Shown: positions 14,330 through 23,252, counted from the first letter of the stretch. The stretch: DNA of 33,266 bases from Catenulispora rubra (GCF_015356825.1 NZ_JAACYW010000110.1:1-33266), one strand, 5' to 3'. Notes: generated by a model not told the origin, from the sequence alone. A program made the numbers and translations.

Positions 14330-15805
14330 ATGGAGCGAGATGAGCGTGAATCGGCTACCGGGGTGTTGCACCGGCTGACCTCGTACATTCCCGAGCGGCC
14401 GTGGGATGAGCCTGTGGATGATCCGCGGGTGCGGCAGGATGTGGTCTCGTGTGATCCGGCGCGGCGGACGCCGACGGTGAAGTCCTATGGGGCTGAGCTG
14501 GCGCGGACTGCGTTGCCTCGGGAGTTGCCGGGTTCCGACGTGGCGGCGCTTGCGGTGCTTGGTGGGGTTTCGCCAACCGCAGCGCCGGTGGATCTGGCGG
14601 GGCTCAGTCGCCTGCTCTTCCTGGCGGCCGGGGTGGTGCGGACCGCGGAGCGCGAGGACGGGACCATGCTCTACCGCGCCGCCGGGTCGGCTGGGAATCG
14701 GTTCCCGCTCGACCTCTACGTGGCGATTCCCGAGGGTGCAGGTTCGGATCTGCCGGCCGGCGTGCATTGGTACGACGCCGTCGAGCACGCGCTGGTCTAC
14801 ATCGCGCCGCCGCCGGCGGAGGCGGGTGGGGCGCCGACCGTCGTGGTGACCGGCATTCCGTGGCGCACGGGGTGGCGCTACGCCGAGCGCGGCTACCGCC
14901 ACATCTACTGGGACGCCGGCACGATGCTCTCCCAGCTCCTCGCGCTCGCCGACTCCGCCGGGTACGCGCCGCGCCTGTTCAGCCGGTTCCCGGACGTCGC
15001 GGTATCAGAGCTCGTAGGCGCTGACCGTGTGCACGAGTGGCCGGTCGCGATCGTCAGCCTCGGGGAGGGTGCGCCGTCGATCACCGCGACCGGAACGGCT
15101 GTCGCAGGGGTCATCGATGCCAACGCCGTGGAGTTCCCACTGCTCACCGCTGCTCAGCACGCGGGAGACATGGACAGCCTCGGCGAGCCGTGGGATCTCG
15201 GCACGGCCGCGCCGGCCGGCGAAGCAGTCCCCGAATCGGCGACGCTCGACCAAGTCATCACCAAGCGCAGCTCCCAGCGCCGCATGGACCCCACCCGCGG
15301 CCTCCCGCTGGAGACCCTGCGCACCTCCATGACCCTCGCCCTGCGCGGCATCGACCTCCCGCACTGGATCGCCGTCCACGACGTGGCCGGCCTGCCCGCC
15401 GGCATGTACCGCTGGCCGGACCTGGACCGCCCGCTGCGCGAGGCGAAGCCCGAAGAGCTCCGCGCCGAGACCTACCGCCTCTGCCTCGACCAGGACCTCG
15501 GCCGCGACGCCGCGTTCGTCGTCATCGCCGCGACCGACCTCGCGAAGCTCTCCGACCGCGAGTACCGCGAAGCCCAGCTCGCCTCCGGCATCGTCGAGGG
15601 CCGCCTGCACCTCGCGGCCTACGCCCTCGGCGCCAGCGCCACCGGCATGACGTTCGTGGACTCCGAACTCCCCGCGTTCCTCGGCGACCCGGACGGTCCG
15701 CACGGCCTGATCTTCACCTGTGTCGGAGTGCCGGGCAACACCTCCAAGTCCGCCGGGCTCCCGGGCGCGCCGACGCTGATCCGCCCGGTCAGGCCGCGCG
15801 AGTAA
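14330..15805 (+). CDS. SagB-type dehydrogenase (twin nitroreductase domains)
   Basis: This 491-residue protein has two nitroreductase-like halves. The first includes LSRLLFLAAGVVRTAEREDGTMLYRAAGSAGNRFPLDLYVAI and GWRYAERGYRHIYWDAGTMLSQLLALADSAG. The second begins ITKRSSQRRMDPTRGLPLETL and ends with ARLAHYALGA-like LHLAAYALGASATGMTF and FTCVGVPG. Members of this family bind FMN and oxidise azolines to azoles in thiazole/oxazole-modified peptides; many actinobacterial members stand alone with unknown roles. ATG 14330 is chosen because the open frame to the left is repeat-rich tract with no homologous look. No YcaO cyclodehydratase, precursor or leader-binding gene is within this window, so peptide modification is not supported by context. 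Confidence 0.85.
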   Translation: MERDERESATGVLHRLTSYIPERPWDEPVDDPRVRQDVVSCDPARRTPTVKSYGAELARTALPRELPGSDVAALAVLGGVSPTAAPVDLAGLSRLLFLAAGVVRTAEREDGTMLYRAAGSAGNRFPLDLYVAIPEGAGSDLPAGVHWYDAVEHALVYIAPPPAEAGGAPTVVVTGIPWRTGWRYAERGYRHIYWDAGTMLSQLLALADSAGYAPRLFSRFPDVAVSELVGADRVHEWPVAIVSLGEGAPSITATGTAVAGVIDANAVEFPLLTAAQHAGDMDSLGEPWDLGTAAPAGEAVPESATLDQVITKRSSQRRMDPTRGLPLETLRTSMTLALRGIDLPHWIAVHDVAGLPAGMYRWPDLDRPLREAKPEELRAETYRLCLDQDLGRDAAFVVIAATDLAKLSDREYREAQLASGIVEGRLHLAAYALGASATGMTFVDSELPAFLGDPDGPHGLIFTCVGVPGNTSKSAGLPGAPTLIRPVRPRE

Positions 15806-15873
15806 GGATCCTGAAAAAGAGAGGGAGCTGCTGGCGCATCAGGGCACCGGCGGCGCCATCTCGCATCCGGCTG

Positions 15874-16866
15874 CTACGCGGCGAAGAACTCCCGCATAGA
15901 GCGCCCCGCCGCCAGCATCTCCTGCTCGTACTCGGGATAGTCCGCGAAGTGCCCCGCGGTCGCCACCCGCACCTCGACCGGCCCGGCCAGCGCGTTCACC
16001 ACGGCGAACTGGCCGGGCGGCGGCACCGAGGGGTCGAACAGCGCGGGCACCGCCTGCACCGGGATCCGCACGTGGCGCGCGGCGGTCGCGGCGTCGAAGT
16101 ACGCCAGCACCTCCAGCACCCGCGGGTCCTCCAGATACCGCCCACGCACCGCCGCGCCGCTCCCGACGCATTCCAGCGTCACCCGCAGCGGATGGTTCCC
16201 GAACGTCGGGACCATCAGGTGCGCCGAGGCGAACCGCTCGTCCCACGGCAGCGCCAGCGCCCCCGTCCCGCCGCCGAAGCTCACGCCGGTGTAGTCCAGC
16301 CGACGCGCGGTGGCCGGGAACAGCTCCGTCAGCGCCGTCGCCGCGCACCAGATGTCCGCGACGCAGCCCCCGATGATGTAGTCGTCCCGCGACTCGATGC
16401 CGTACAGCACGTGCCCGGGCGCCTCCGACGGCACGCCCGGCAGCAGACTCTCCGTCGGCAACCCCCGCGCCACGAAGTAGATCCCCGCCGCACGCGCCAC
16501 CGGCAGCCACGGATCGGGCTCCCCACGGCCGCCATACCCGTGCCCGACGACGAACCCGCGCTCGACGACGCCGTCCGCCGGCGCGACGACCCACCCGCCG
16601 ATCCGCACACCTCCGAGCGAAGTAAAGGAGACCTCGAACACGTCGAGCCCGTCAGCGGTGGTCCCGGCCTTCCCACCGAGCCGCGGCTGGACCGGAGTCG
16701 CCAACGCGCGCCGATACATCCCCTGCCAGAACTCTGCGAAGTCTCCGGGCGCGTTGTCCGGCGCGGAGACCTTCAGCAGATCGTCGAGGTCCATCCCGTA
16801 GGTCGGGTCGAACGGAAAGGGGTGCTTGGAAACGCCAGCGCTCTCGGACAGCCGGTCGATCTTCAT
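15874..16866 (-). CDS. Acetylxylan-esterase/cephalosporin-deacetylase-like hydrolase (AXE1 family)
   Basis: This is a 330-residue alpha/beta hydrolase. The nucleophile is Ser196 in DYTGVSFGGGTGALAL, a candidate acid is in VPALFDPSVPPPGQF, and the His is in ATAGHFADYPEYEQ. The N-terminal region DPTYGMDLDDLLKV, AEFWQGMYRRAL and DVFEVSFTSLGGVRIGGWVVAP matches the family entry segment; GFVVGHGYGGRGEP supplies the oxyanion loop. There is no signal peptide, so it is probably cytoplasmic, deacetylating imported sugars or other small esters. It starts 8 bp after the histidine kinase stop on the same strand and may be the third gene of that operon. Confidence 0.87.
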   Translation of the reverse strand: MKIDRLSESAGVSKHPFPFDPTYGMDLDDLLKVSAPDNAPGDFAEFWQGMYRRALATPVQPRLGGKAGTTADGLDVFEVSFTSLGGVRIGGWVVAPADGVVERGFVVGHGYGGRGEPDPWLPVARAAGIYFVARGLPTESLLPGVPSEAPGHVLYGIESRDDYIIGGCVADIWCAATALTELFPATARRLDYTGVSFGGGTGALALPWDERFASAHLMVPTFGNHPLRVTLECVGSGAAVRGRYLEDPRVLEVLAYFDAATAARHVRIPVQAVPALFDPSVPPPGQFAVVNALAGPVEVRVATAGHFADYPEYEQEMLAAGRSMREFFAA

Positions 16867-16874
16867 GCTTCATG

Positions 16875-19124
16875 CTAGGGCACCACCGGCACCCAGCCCA
16901 TGACGGTCGTCCCCGACTCCGGCACCGACGAGATCCGCACCTCACCTCCAGCAGCCGCGATGCGGTCCGCCATGTTCACCAGCCCACCGGGTTCCTGCTC
17001 GTAGGCGGCGGCCACGTCGAAGCCGGGGCCGGAGTCCGCGACAGCGAACGTCAGCCGACCAACAGCTCCTCCGCGAGCGCCAGGCTGGAAACTGAGCGAG
17101 ACCACGACCTCGGTCCCGGGGCAGTGCTTGGCAGCGTTCTGCATCGCCTCCGAGCAGCAGTAGTAGACGGCGGCCTCGACCGCCTGCTCAAACCGCGCGC
17201 CGGCCACGGCTTCCGGCAGCTCGAACCTCGTCGTGCAGTTCAGGTACTCCGCACGCTCCCGCAGCGCCGCGACCAGGCCGTCCTGTCCGAGCACCTGCGG
17301 ATCCAGACCGCGCATCGTCCGACGCAGCCCGGCCAGCGCCGCCTCGGTCTGAGAGACGGCCCGGTCCACCGCCGCACGCACCGCCTCGGGATCGCCACCG
17401 CGCCTGGCGGCATGAGCGAGCAGCCCGAGGGCCAGCCGCACGGCCGTGAGCTCCGGCTGCGCACCGTCGTGCAGATCACGCTCCAATTCGCGCCGCTCGC
17501 CGTCCTGCGCGGCGACGATGCGCCAGCGCGAAGCCCGCACCTCGACCGACAGCGCCTCGATGCGGCGCAGCCGGTGTTCGAGATCGATGGTGAGCCGCGC
17601 GTTGCGGACGACGACCCCGGCAGCCTGCGCCACGTCGGCAAGAACGCGATGCCGGTCCGGCGCCAACGAACGGTGCGCGTCCTGCGGAATCCCGATCCCG
17701 CCGACGACCTCGCCCTGGTATTCCAGCGGTGTCCAGTGCTGTTCTCCGGGTTCTGCGATGTCGTCCGGCCAGCCGAAGTAGACCCGCTCAGTGGAAGACA
17801 CAGCAACCGAAATGCTGGCCGATGGCACCGACAGCCCCTCGGCGACGGTCCGGGCCAGCATCCGCAACGTGTCCTCAGCCGGTCCACTGACCTGCGACAT
17901 CGCCGACACCGCGGCCAGTACCTGGTACGGCGGCGTCCTCCGGCCGTAGACAAGCTGATCGGCGAGCCTCTGCACCCCCAGCCGCACCGGCTGCACCGCC
18001 AACGCAAGCAATCCCATCCCGACCAGCTGCGGCGGCGCGGTCCAGTCGTTCGACAGTCCGAAGAGCGCATCGACGCGCACCACGCCGAAGACCCAACCGG
18101 CACCGCTCAACGCGACCAAGGACCCATATATCAGTGTCTTGTTGAAAAACCGCTCGGCGTCCCACAGCCGGAACCGCAGCACACCGACCACCACCGCGAT
18201 CGGCAGCGCCGTGAACACCGCTCGGAAGATCCAGAACGTCGTGTTCCGCGAAGCGATGCCCGCGAGCCCCGGCGCGTCGACATACCGGCCGGCGATCGCC
18301 GCTCCAGCCAGCACCGCCGCGACGGCGAACGACATACCCAGCGCCCACAACAAAACCCGCGACTGCTGCCGCTGCTCGGCATCGGCGGCGAGTATCCGCC
18401 AACGCTGCGCGGCGATCCCGGCCACCGGCGTCAGCACGCCGAAGAACAGCACGAAGCTGACAGTGTGCGGGTAGTCCGCCGTGGAGACGGCCAGCAACGC
18501 CAGCGCACCGACGACGGAGACGCCGACCAGAGCCTTGATCGGCCTGCTCCCCCGCCACGGCAACTGCCCGTCGGGAAAGATCAGCAGGGCCAGCACGTAA
18601 GCCACGCCCCCGACCCCGTGCAGCAGCGCCGAGTGCCACCAGCCGATCCGCACGCCGTACGCCGAAGCCACGGCCTCGATCGCGGCGTGCGCCTGGAGAT
18701 TGAAAGCCCCGGACGCCCCGACCATCCCGATCGCGAACAGCCGCACCGTCCGGTCGCGCCGCCCCAGCACCACCAGCAACCCGGCCGTGACCAGGTTCAC
18801 GACGCTGAAGGTGTAGTCCAGGACAATGTCCACCAGCGACGTGCTGTGCTCGATCCCGGCGACCAGCCCGCGCCCGACGTCGATCCCGGTGTGGCCATGC
18901 TCACCGGCCGCCGCCGTGACAGCCCACTGATGCAGCCCCGCGTCATGCGCGGCGACCGCGCACACCAGGCCGACGCCCAGCCAGCCGAGCACGAACAGCA
19001 CGTAGGCCGTGGCCAGCACATACCAGGCGGCCTCGGCCAAAGGCCGACGCGCCCCACGAACCCCGCCCGGCGCGCCCGCAACCGGCGCCGACTCCACGGC
19101 CTGAACCCCATTCGCCGTCGTCAT
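16875..19124 (-). CDS. Membrane sensor histidine kinase (HisKA_3 type)
   Basis: This 749-residue kinase has about ten hydrophobic segments in the first 400 residues (for example LATAYVLFVLGWLGVGLVCA, LLWALGMSFAVAAVLAGAAI, MGLLALAVQPVRLG). A GAF-like region (about 420-510) and a helical linker follow. The dimerisation/phosphoacceptor motif is ELERDLHDGAQPEL with His552. The ATPase lid has an N-box EAMQNAAKH, G1 VADSGPGFDV and G2 GGLVNMADR. This fits the NarL-partner kinase class. Its ATG overlaps the stop of the upstream degenerate kinase by 4 bp, and a NarL-type regulator is divergent from that gene, so a three-component signalling unit is likely. Confidence 0.92.
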   Translation of the reverse strand: MTTANGVQAVESAPVAGAPGGVRGARRPLAEAAWYVLATAYVLFVLGWLGVGLVCAVAAHDAGLHQWAVTAAAGEHGHTGIDVGRGLVAGIEHSTSLVDIVLDYTFSVVNLVTAGLLVVLGRRDRTVRLFAIGMVGASGAFNLQAHAAIEAVASAYGVRIGWWHSALLHGVGGVAYVLALLIFPDGQLPWRGSRPIKALVGVSVVGALALLAVSTADYPHTVSFVLFFGVLTPVAGIAAQRWRILAADAEQRQQSRVLLWALGMSFAVAAVLAGAAIAGRYVDAPGLAGIASRNTTFWIFRAVFTALPIAVVVGVLRFRLWDAERFFNKTLIYGSLVALSGAGWVFGVVRVDALFGLSNDWTAPPQLVGMGLLALAVQPVRLGVQRLADQLVYGRRTPPYQVLAAVSAMSQVSGPAEDTLRMLARTVAEGLSVPSASISVAVSSTERVYFGWPDDIAEPGEQHWTPLEYQGEVVGGIGIPQDAHRSLAPDRHRVLADVAQAAGVVVRNARLTIDLEHRLRRIEALSVEVRASRWRIVAAQDGERRELERDLHDGAQPELTAVRLALGLLAHAARRGGDPEAVRAAVDRAVSQTEAALAGLRRTMRGLDPQVLGQDGLVAALRERAEYLNCTTRFELPEAVAGARFEQAVEAAVYYCCSEAMQNAAKHCPGTEVVVSLSFQPGARGGAVGRLTFAVADSGPGFDVAAAYEQEPGGLVNMADRIAAAGGEVRISSVPESGTTVMGWVPVVP

Positions 19125-20413
19125 TCTGGCTCCGTCGCGGGAACGTCGATCTCAATGTGGAGCCCGTCGGCATCAGTGCTCGAAGTCAGCGTTCCATCAA
19201 GGGCGGCGATCCGGTCGCCGGCCGCTTCCAGCACCGCCGGAGTGGCGATGTCGGCTATCTCAGAGGCCTGCGGATCGACCATCGTGACGCGCAGCCGGTC
19301 GTCGGCCGCCGTCACCGCGATCCGCAACCGGGCCTCGCCATCGGGCCACCCGCGCACCATGGTCGCGAGACAGAAGTACACACAAGCCTCGATCTGCGCT
19401 GGACACCTCGGCACCTCCCCGACCTCCAACGTCGTCGGGCGCTCGACGGTCTCCAGTAGGTTGTCCAACGCGGCCTCCAAGCCGTGGTCCACCAACACCG
19501 ACGGATACACGCCCCGCACCACCCGCCGGAACCGCGTGATCACGCCGTCGACCTCGCCGGTCATCGCCGGGAGCGCGTCCTGCATCCCGGCGATCTCCTG
19601 GTGCAGACCCGACATCCGTCCGATCAGCGACTCCAGAGGATCGCAGACCTCTGTCTGGATCTGCTGCCCGATCTGCTCGCGCGCGGTGTCCCGGGCCGCG
19701 ACCACCCGGCGCCGGGACTCGCGCAGGAGCTCGGCCTGCGCCGACTCGGCCTGGACCCGCTCGACCAGCCGCGCTTCGAGATCGACCGTGCGCAGCAGCA
19801 GGCCGGCGGCGTTGGCGACGTTGCCGACCAGCAGCAGGTCGCGCGGGGTGAAGTAGCCGCCGTCGAAACCGGCCACGGTGAACGCCCCGAGCACCTCGCC
19901 GCCGTCGCTGACCGGCACCACCTCGGAGGCCTGCGGCAGCTCGGCGAGGGCGGCGAAGCTGGCGACCGTGGCCGGCTGCGTGGCCCCCGGCCAGCTCGAA
20001 GCCCGCCGGAAACCGCCGTCGCCGTCTGCCAGCCACACCTCAGCCTGCAGGGCCCCGGTTCCCTGCGCCACCAGCTCGGCCAACCGGGGCAGCGTCTCCT
20101 CCATCGGCGCGGCCGCCACCCCCGAGGCGAACGCCACCAACGTCGCGTACGGCCCCGCCGCGGCAGGCCGGATCCGCACGAAGACCCTGCGCACCGCGCC
20201 GCGCACCGTCGTCATCCCCGACGCGCTGATCGCCGCCGCGGCCACCCACAGCGCCAGGATCCAGGCGTCGTCGGCATGCGGCCACAGCGCCACGCCGCCG
20301 GCCACGATCACCTCGTATACTGCGATGACGAAGACCGCGACCGCGGCCCACTCCGCGAGGCGCAGGGCCGCCGGCTCCCGGTCCAGGCGGGTCGGCATCG
20401 TTCGACCGGACAT
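19121..20413 (-). CDS. Degenerate histidine-kinase-like protein (pseudokinase)
   Basis: This is a 430-residue protein with two N-terminal membrane segments (AEWAAVAVFVIAVYEVIVAG, ILALWVAAAAISAS), a GAF-like domain (about 90-230, ending near RDLLLVGNVANAAGLLLRTV) and a kinase-like C-terminus. The H-box position reads REQIGQQIQTEVCDPLESL, so the expected DLHD is Q-I-Q-T and the phosphoacceptor His is missing. The N-box region (YFCLATMVRG) lacks its Asn and the G1 box (VTMVDPQASE) lacks DxGxG; only the late AAGDRIAALDGTL resembles G2. It is probably a sensory partner rather than a kinase. ATG 20413 or the adjoining GTG 20416 follow GAGGGGGTGAG. It is coupled to the intact kinase by ATGA. Confidence 0.82.
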   Translation of the reverse strand: MSGRTMPTRLDREPAALRLAEWAAVAVFVIAVYEVIVAGGVALWPHADDAWILALWVAAAAISASGMTTVRGAVRRVFVRIRPAAAGPYATLVAFASGVAAAPMEETLPRLAELVAQGTGALQAEVWLADGDGGFRRASSWPGATQPATVASFAALAELPQASEVVPVSDGGEVLGAFTVAGFDGGYFTPRDLLLVGNVANAAGLLLRTVDLEARLVERVQAESAQAELLRESRRRVVAARDTAREQIGQQIQTEVCDPLESLIGRMSGLHQEIAGMQDALPAMTGEVDGVITRFRRVVRGVYPSVLVDHGLEAALDNLLETVERPTTLEVGEVPRCPAQIEACVYFCLATMVRGWPDGEARLRIAVTAADDRLRVTMVDPQASEIADIATPAVLEAAGDRIAALDGTLTSSTDADGLHIEIDVPATEPE

Positions 20414-20463
20414 CACAGCTCACCCCCTCGCGACATGTAAGCACGAGCCCCCAAGGGGAGGCC

Positions 20464-21135
20464 ATGGCGATCCGGGTCGTCCTTGCGGAGGACAACTACC
20501 TGTTGCGCGCCGGAACGGCGGCGTTGCTCGACGCGCTGGACGGCGTGGAGCTGGTGGCGGCGGTCGGCGACGCCGACGAACTGCTCGCGGCGGTCGCCGA
20601 GCACCGGCCGGACGTGGTGCTCACCGACATCCGGATGCCGCCGGAGAACGGCACCGACGGGCTGAAGGCCGCGGCCGTGATCCGGTCGCGCTACCCCGGG
20701 ACCGGCGTGGTGCTGCTGACGCAGTACGCCGATCCGCAGTACGCGTACGAGCTGCTGCGCGACGGCGCGTCCGGAGCCGGGTACCTGCTCAAGGAACGCA
20801 TCGGCGACGTCGCGGAACTGGAGCGCTCCCTGCAACAGGTCGCCTCCGGCGGCTCGGCGCTGGACCCGGTTCTGGTGGAGGCGCTGGTCAACCGCAAGCG
20901 CCGCTCCGACGACGGCTCGCCGCTGGCCGACCTGACCAACCGGGAGCGGGAGGTGCTGGAGCAGATGGCGCAGGGCAAGAGCAACGCCGCGATCGCCGAG
21001 GCGCTGTTCCTGACCGAGCGCGCGGTGCAGAAGCACATCAATGCCCTGTTCTCCAAGCTCGGGCTCGGGGCGGATCAGGGCCTTGACCGGCGCGTGGCCG
21101 CGGTTCTGCAACTGCTGGACGCGCGGACCACGTGA
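20464..21135 (+). CDS. NarL/FixJ-family response regulator
   Basis: This is a 223-residue regulator. The receiver domain has acidic pocket Glu9-Asp10, phosphoacceptor Asp55 in VVLTDIRMPP, and the conserved Lys in GYLLKERIG. The C-terminal LuxR-type helix-turn-helix is LTNREREVLEQMAQGKSNAAIAEALFLTERAVQKHINALFSKLGL. The ATG at 20464 has GGGGAG close upstream. It is divergent from the two kinase-like genes, with a gap of about 50 bp, and is the clear partner of the intact kinase. Target genes are unknown; the shared gap is short enough for autoregulation. Confidence 0.95.
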   Translation: MAIRVVLAEDNYLLRAGTAALLDALDGVELVAAVGDADELLAAVAEHRPDVVLTDIRMPPENGTDGLKAAAVIRSRYPGTGVVLLTQYADPQYAYELLRDGASGAGYLLKERIGDVAELERSLQQVASGGSALDPVLVEALVNRKRRSDDGSPLADLTNREREVLEQMAQGKSNAAIAEALFLTERAVQKHINALFSKLGLGADQGLDRRVAAVLQLLDARTT

Positions 21136-21153
21136 CCGGCCCGACCGGTCTGA

Positions 21154-21189
21154 CTGGCACGGCTGGCACGCCTGGCACGCCTGGCCTGG
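21154..21189. repeat. 9-bp tandem repeat after the response regulator
   Basis: Units CTGGCACGG, CTGGCACGC, CTGGCACGC and CTGGCCTGG run in tandem. This is one of the few repeats of this kind that lies outside a gene. Confidence 0.75.
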
Positions 21190-21223
21190 CCAGCACGGCC
21201 AGCCTGAACTGCGGGAACGCCGG

Positions 21224-21248
21224 CGGGACGCCGCGATGCGGCGTCCCG
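21224..21248. terminator. Bidirectional hairpin terminator between convergent genes
   Basis: CGGGACGCCGC and GCGGCGTCCCG form a perfect 11-bp stem around the loop GAT, between the response regulator stop (21135) and the convergent CHRD gene stop (21267). There is no T-tract. Confidence 0.8.
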
Positions 21249-21266
21249 GTGTGGCGGTCGGGCTCA

Positions 21267-23189
21267 TCAGATGTTCCCGCACAGCAGCGGTCGGAAGGCC
21301 AGGGTCGGCTGCCCGCCGGCCAGGATCGAGTTCATGTCGCCGAGGTGGACGTTCAGGTACGCCGTGCCCGGCGCCGGCATCGCGGCGACGTTGTCAATGG
21401 TCTGACTCTGGTGCTCCACCCGGCCGCGCGAGTCGGCCTGCACGTCGGTCAGCATGTACTTGACGCCGCCCTGGCTGCCGCAGCTGCCCAGGTGGATGTG
21501 CGCGGCGTGGGCGCCGGGGGTCAGGCCGGTCGCGTCCACGGTGACCGTCAGCTGGTGCGTGGCGGAGTTGAAGACCAGCGTGGCGTCGCCGTTGAGCCGG
21601 GTGTCGGACTTCGGGTCCACGCCCCGGAGCGGCATCGGGTCGTCGCCGGAGGGCCGCTGCGGCAGGTTCCAGCTCTGTGCGATCGGCTGCGCGGACAGCG
21701 AGTCACTGCCGGTGCCCAGCAGGATCTCGAAGTGGCTGCCGGAGGGCAGGCGGCTGACGGAGCCGGAGGTCGTCACGCTCTGGTCGATCTTGCCGGTGCC
21801 GTCGGCGGTCAGCGGCATGGCGAAGGTCGCGACCGGCTTGTCCCGGCCCGGGACGACGATCCGCGCGACGTGGCTCGACCCCGGGGTGAATCCGAAGGCT
21901 GACACATGCGCGCTCAGCATGCCGGAGTCGTCCTTGCCGAAGGTGACCGAGCCCTGCGGCATCGGGTTCAGGGACAGATGGCGCGTGGTCGTCACCTTCT
22001 GCGGCGTGGCCAGCATGCCGTGCGTGTTGCCCTGTGCGTCGACGTAGAAACCGACCAGCGCGCCGGCGTCGTTCAGGCCGTTGACGGTGGTGCCGCCGGC
22101 GCCGTTCGGGTCGTCCACGGTCAGGTAGGCCTGCTTGGAGGTCCAGGTGAAGCCGTGCGTCTGCGCGGTGGTGCCGCTGCCGGTCTGGTACAGGCCGACG
22201 ACCTCGTCCTTGTCGTTGACGCCGAGCGCCTGGGTCATGGTCGCGCCGGGGAAGTTCAGCGGGGTCAGCTTGCCGCCGGCGGTGAGCAGGAAGCCGCTCT
22301 GGTTGCCGTTGGCACCGGTGTAGAACCCTGCGACGTCGCCGCGGCCGTTGATCGCGGAGGCGGTGGTGCTGGTGGCTCCGGACACGGCGACGTCGTGGAA
22401 GGAGTGGCGGTTGATGTCGTAGCGGAAGCCGTGGCTGTTGCCCGCGGCGTCGTTGTAGAAGCCCACTGCGATGTCGGAGTCGTTGACGCCGAGCAGCTGG
22501 TCCACCGGCGGCGAGGCGTTGCTGGCGGCCGGGAACACGACCTGGTGGAAGTGACCGTCGAGGGAGTACCAGCCCTCGTTGTCGTTCATCTGGTTGGCGG
22601 TGTTGGCGTGCGAGAGGAAGCCGACGGTCACGCCGCGGTCGTTCAGGCCGGTCACCTGGGTCTGCACCGAGCCGGGGAAGTTCTCGTTCACGAAGGAGGC
22701 GGCGCTCTTGTGGACGGTGTAGCCCTGGTTCGGGTGGCCGGCCGTGCCGGAGCCGAAGTAGCCGGCGATGACGCCCTGGCCGTTGATGCCGAGCAGCTGG
22801 TTGAAGGTCGGGTCGGCGCTGTCGTCGACGGTCTTGAAGGCGTAGCTGTCCGGCTGCACGTAGCCAGCGGCCTCGGTGGTGACGGCCTGCGGATCGGCGG
22901 GCGAGGCGCCGGACTGGCCGCTCATGCCGTTCATGCCGGACATACCGGATGCGGCGGCGTTCCCGGTCTTGCCCCCGTTCAGGCCGAGGCCGATGACGGT
23001 CCCGGTGACGGCGACGACCGCGAGGGTCGCCACGCCGACGCCCTTGGCCCGGCTGGTGCTCCGACGCTTGACGGCCGGCGGTGTGGCGATCGGCGTGATC
23101 GGCGTGTAGCCGGTCTGCGTCTCTTCCAGCTGCATCGCGGAGTTCTGTGCCGCGGAGTTCTGTGCCTTGGTGGTGATCCTGGCCCGCAT
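21267..23189 (-). CDS. Membrane-anchored HAF-repeat protein with C-terminal CHRD domain
   Basis: This is a 640-residue surface protein. A cytoplasmic N-terminus of about 50 residues precedes one membrane segment (VGVATLAVVAVTGTVIGLGL, about 51-71) and a Gly-Met-Ser repeat linker (GMSGMNGMSGQSG). Residues about 115-400 contain six or so repeats of roughly 45-50 residues with the core LLGINGQGVIAGYF, VTGLNDRGVTVGFL, LLGVNDSDIAVGFY, ASAINGRGDVAGFY, ALGVNDKDEVVGLY and VNGLNDAGALVGFY. These are HAF-type repeats, likely a beta-propeller. The C-terminal CHRD domain (about 525-637) has HAAHIHLGSCGSQG and AYLNVHLGDMNS. ATG 23189 follows GGGGG. The gene stands alone between two hairpins. An extracellular binding or matrix role is inferred; no enzyme motif is seen. 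Confidence 0.85.
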   Translation of the reverse strand: MRARITTKAQNSAAQNSAMQLEETQTGYTPITPIATPPAVKRRSTSRAKGVGVATLAVVAVTGTVIGLGLNGGKTGNAAASGMSGMNGMSGQSGASPADPQAVTTEAAGYVQPDSYAFKTVDDSADPTFNQLLGINGQGVIAGYFGSGTAGHPNQGYTVHKSAASFVNENFPGSVQTQVTGLNDRGVTVGFLSHANTANQMNDNEGWYSLDGHFHQVVFPAASNASPPVDQLLGVNDSDIAVGFYNDAAGNSHGFRYDINRHSFHDVAVSGATSTTASAINGRGDVAGFYTGANGNQSGFLLTAGGKLTPLNFPGATMTQALGVNDKDEVVGLYQTGSGTTAQTHGFTWTSKQAYLTVDDPNGAGGTTVNGLNDAGALVGFYVDAQGNTHGMLATPQKVTTTRHLSLNPMPQGSVTFGKDDSGMLSAHVSAFGFTPGSSHVARIVVPGRDKPVATFAMPLTADGTGKIDQSVTTSGSVSRLPSGSHFEILLGTGSDSLSAQPIAQSWNLPQRPSGDDPMPLRGVDPKSDTRLNGDATLVFNSATHQLTVTVDATGLTPGAHAAHIHLGSCGSQGGVKYMLTDVQADSRGRVEHQSQTIDNVAAMPAPGTAYLNVHLGDMNSILAGGQPTLAFRPLLCGNI

Positions 23190-23240
23190 GATGTTCCCCC
23201 TGGGACTGGCCCCCGGCGGTTGTCGTACGCCGGTTTTAAG

Positions 23241-23252
23241 GCTGGTTCCAGC
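23241..23252. promoter_or_regulatory. Inverted repeat upstream of the CHRD gene
   Basis: GCTGGTTCCAGC has 5-bp arms around TT, 52 bases before the ATG. The minus strand reads GGAACC here and CGTAC 14 bases later, loosely like an ECF sigma promoter, but the spacing is short. It is an operator or promoter element only by position. Confidence 0.25.

Noticed and set aside
16872..19856. Very long open frame on the plus strand (994 codons)
   Set aside because: It is antisense to the histidine kinase genes, His/Arg/Pro-rich without any domain, and results from GC bias at the third codon position of the real minus-strand genes.
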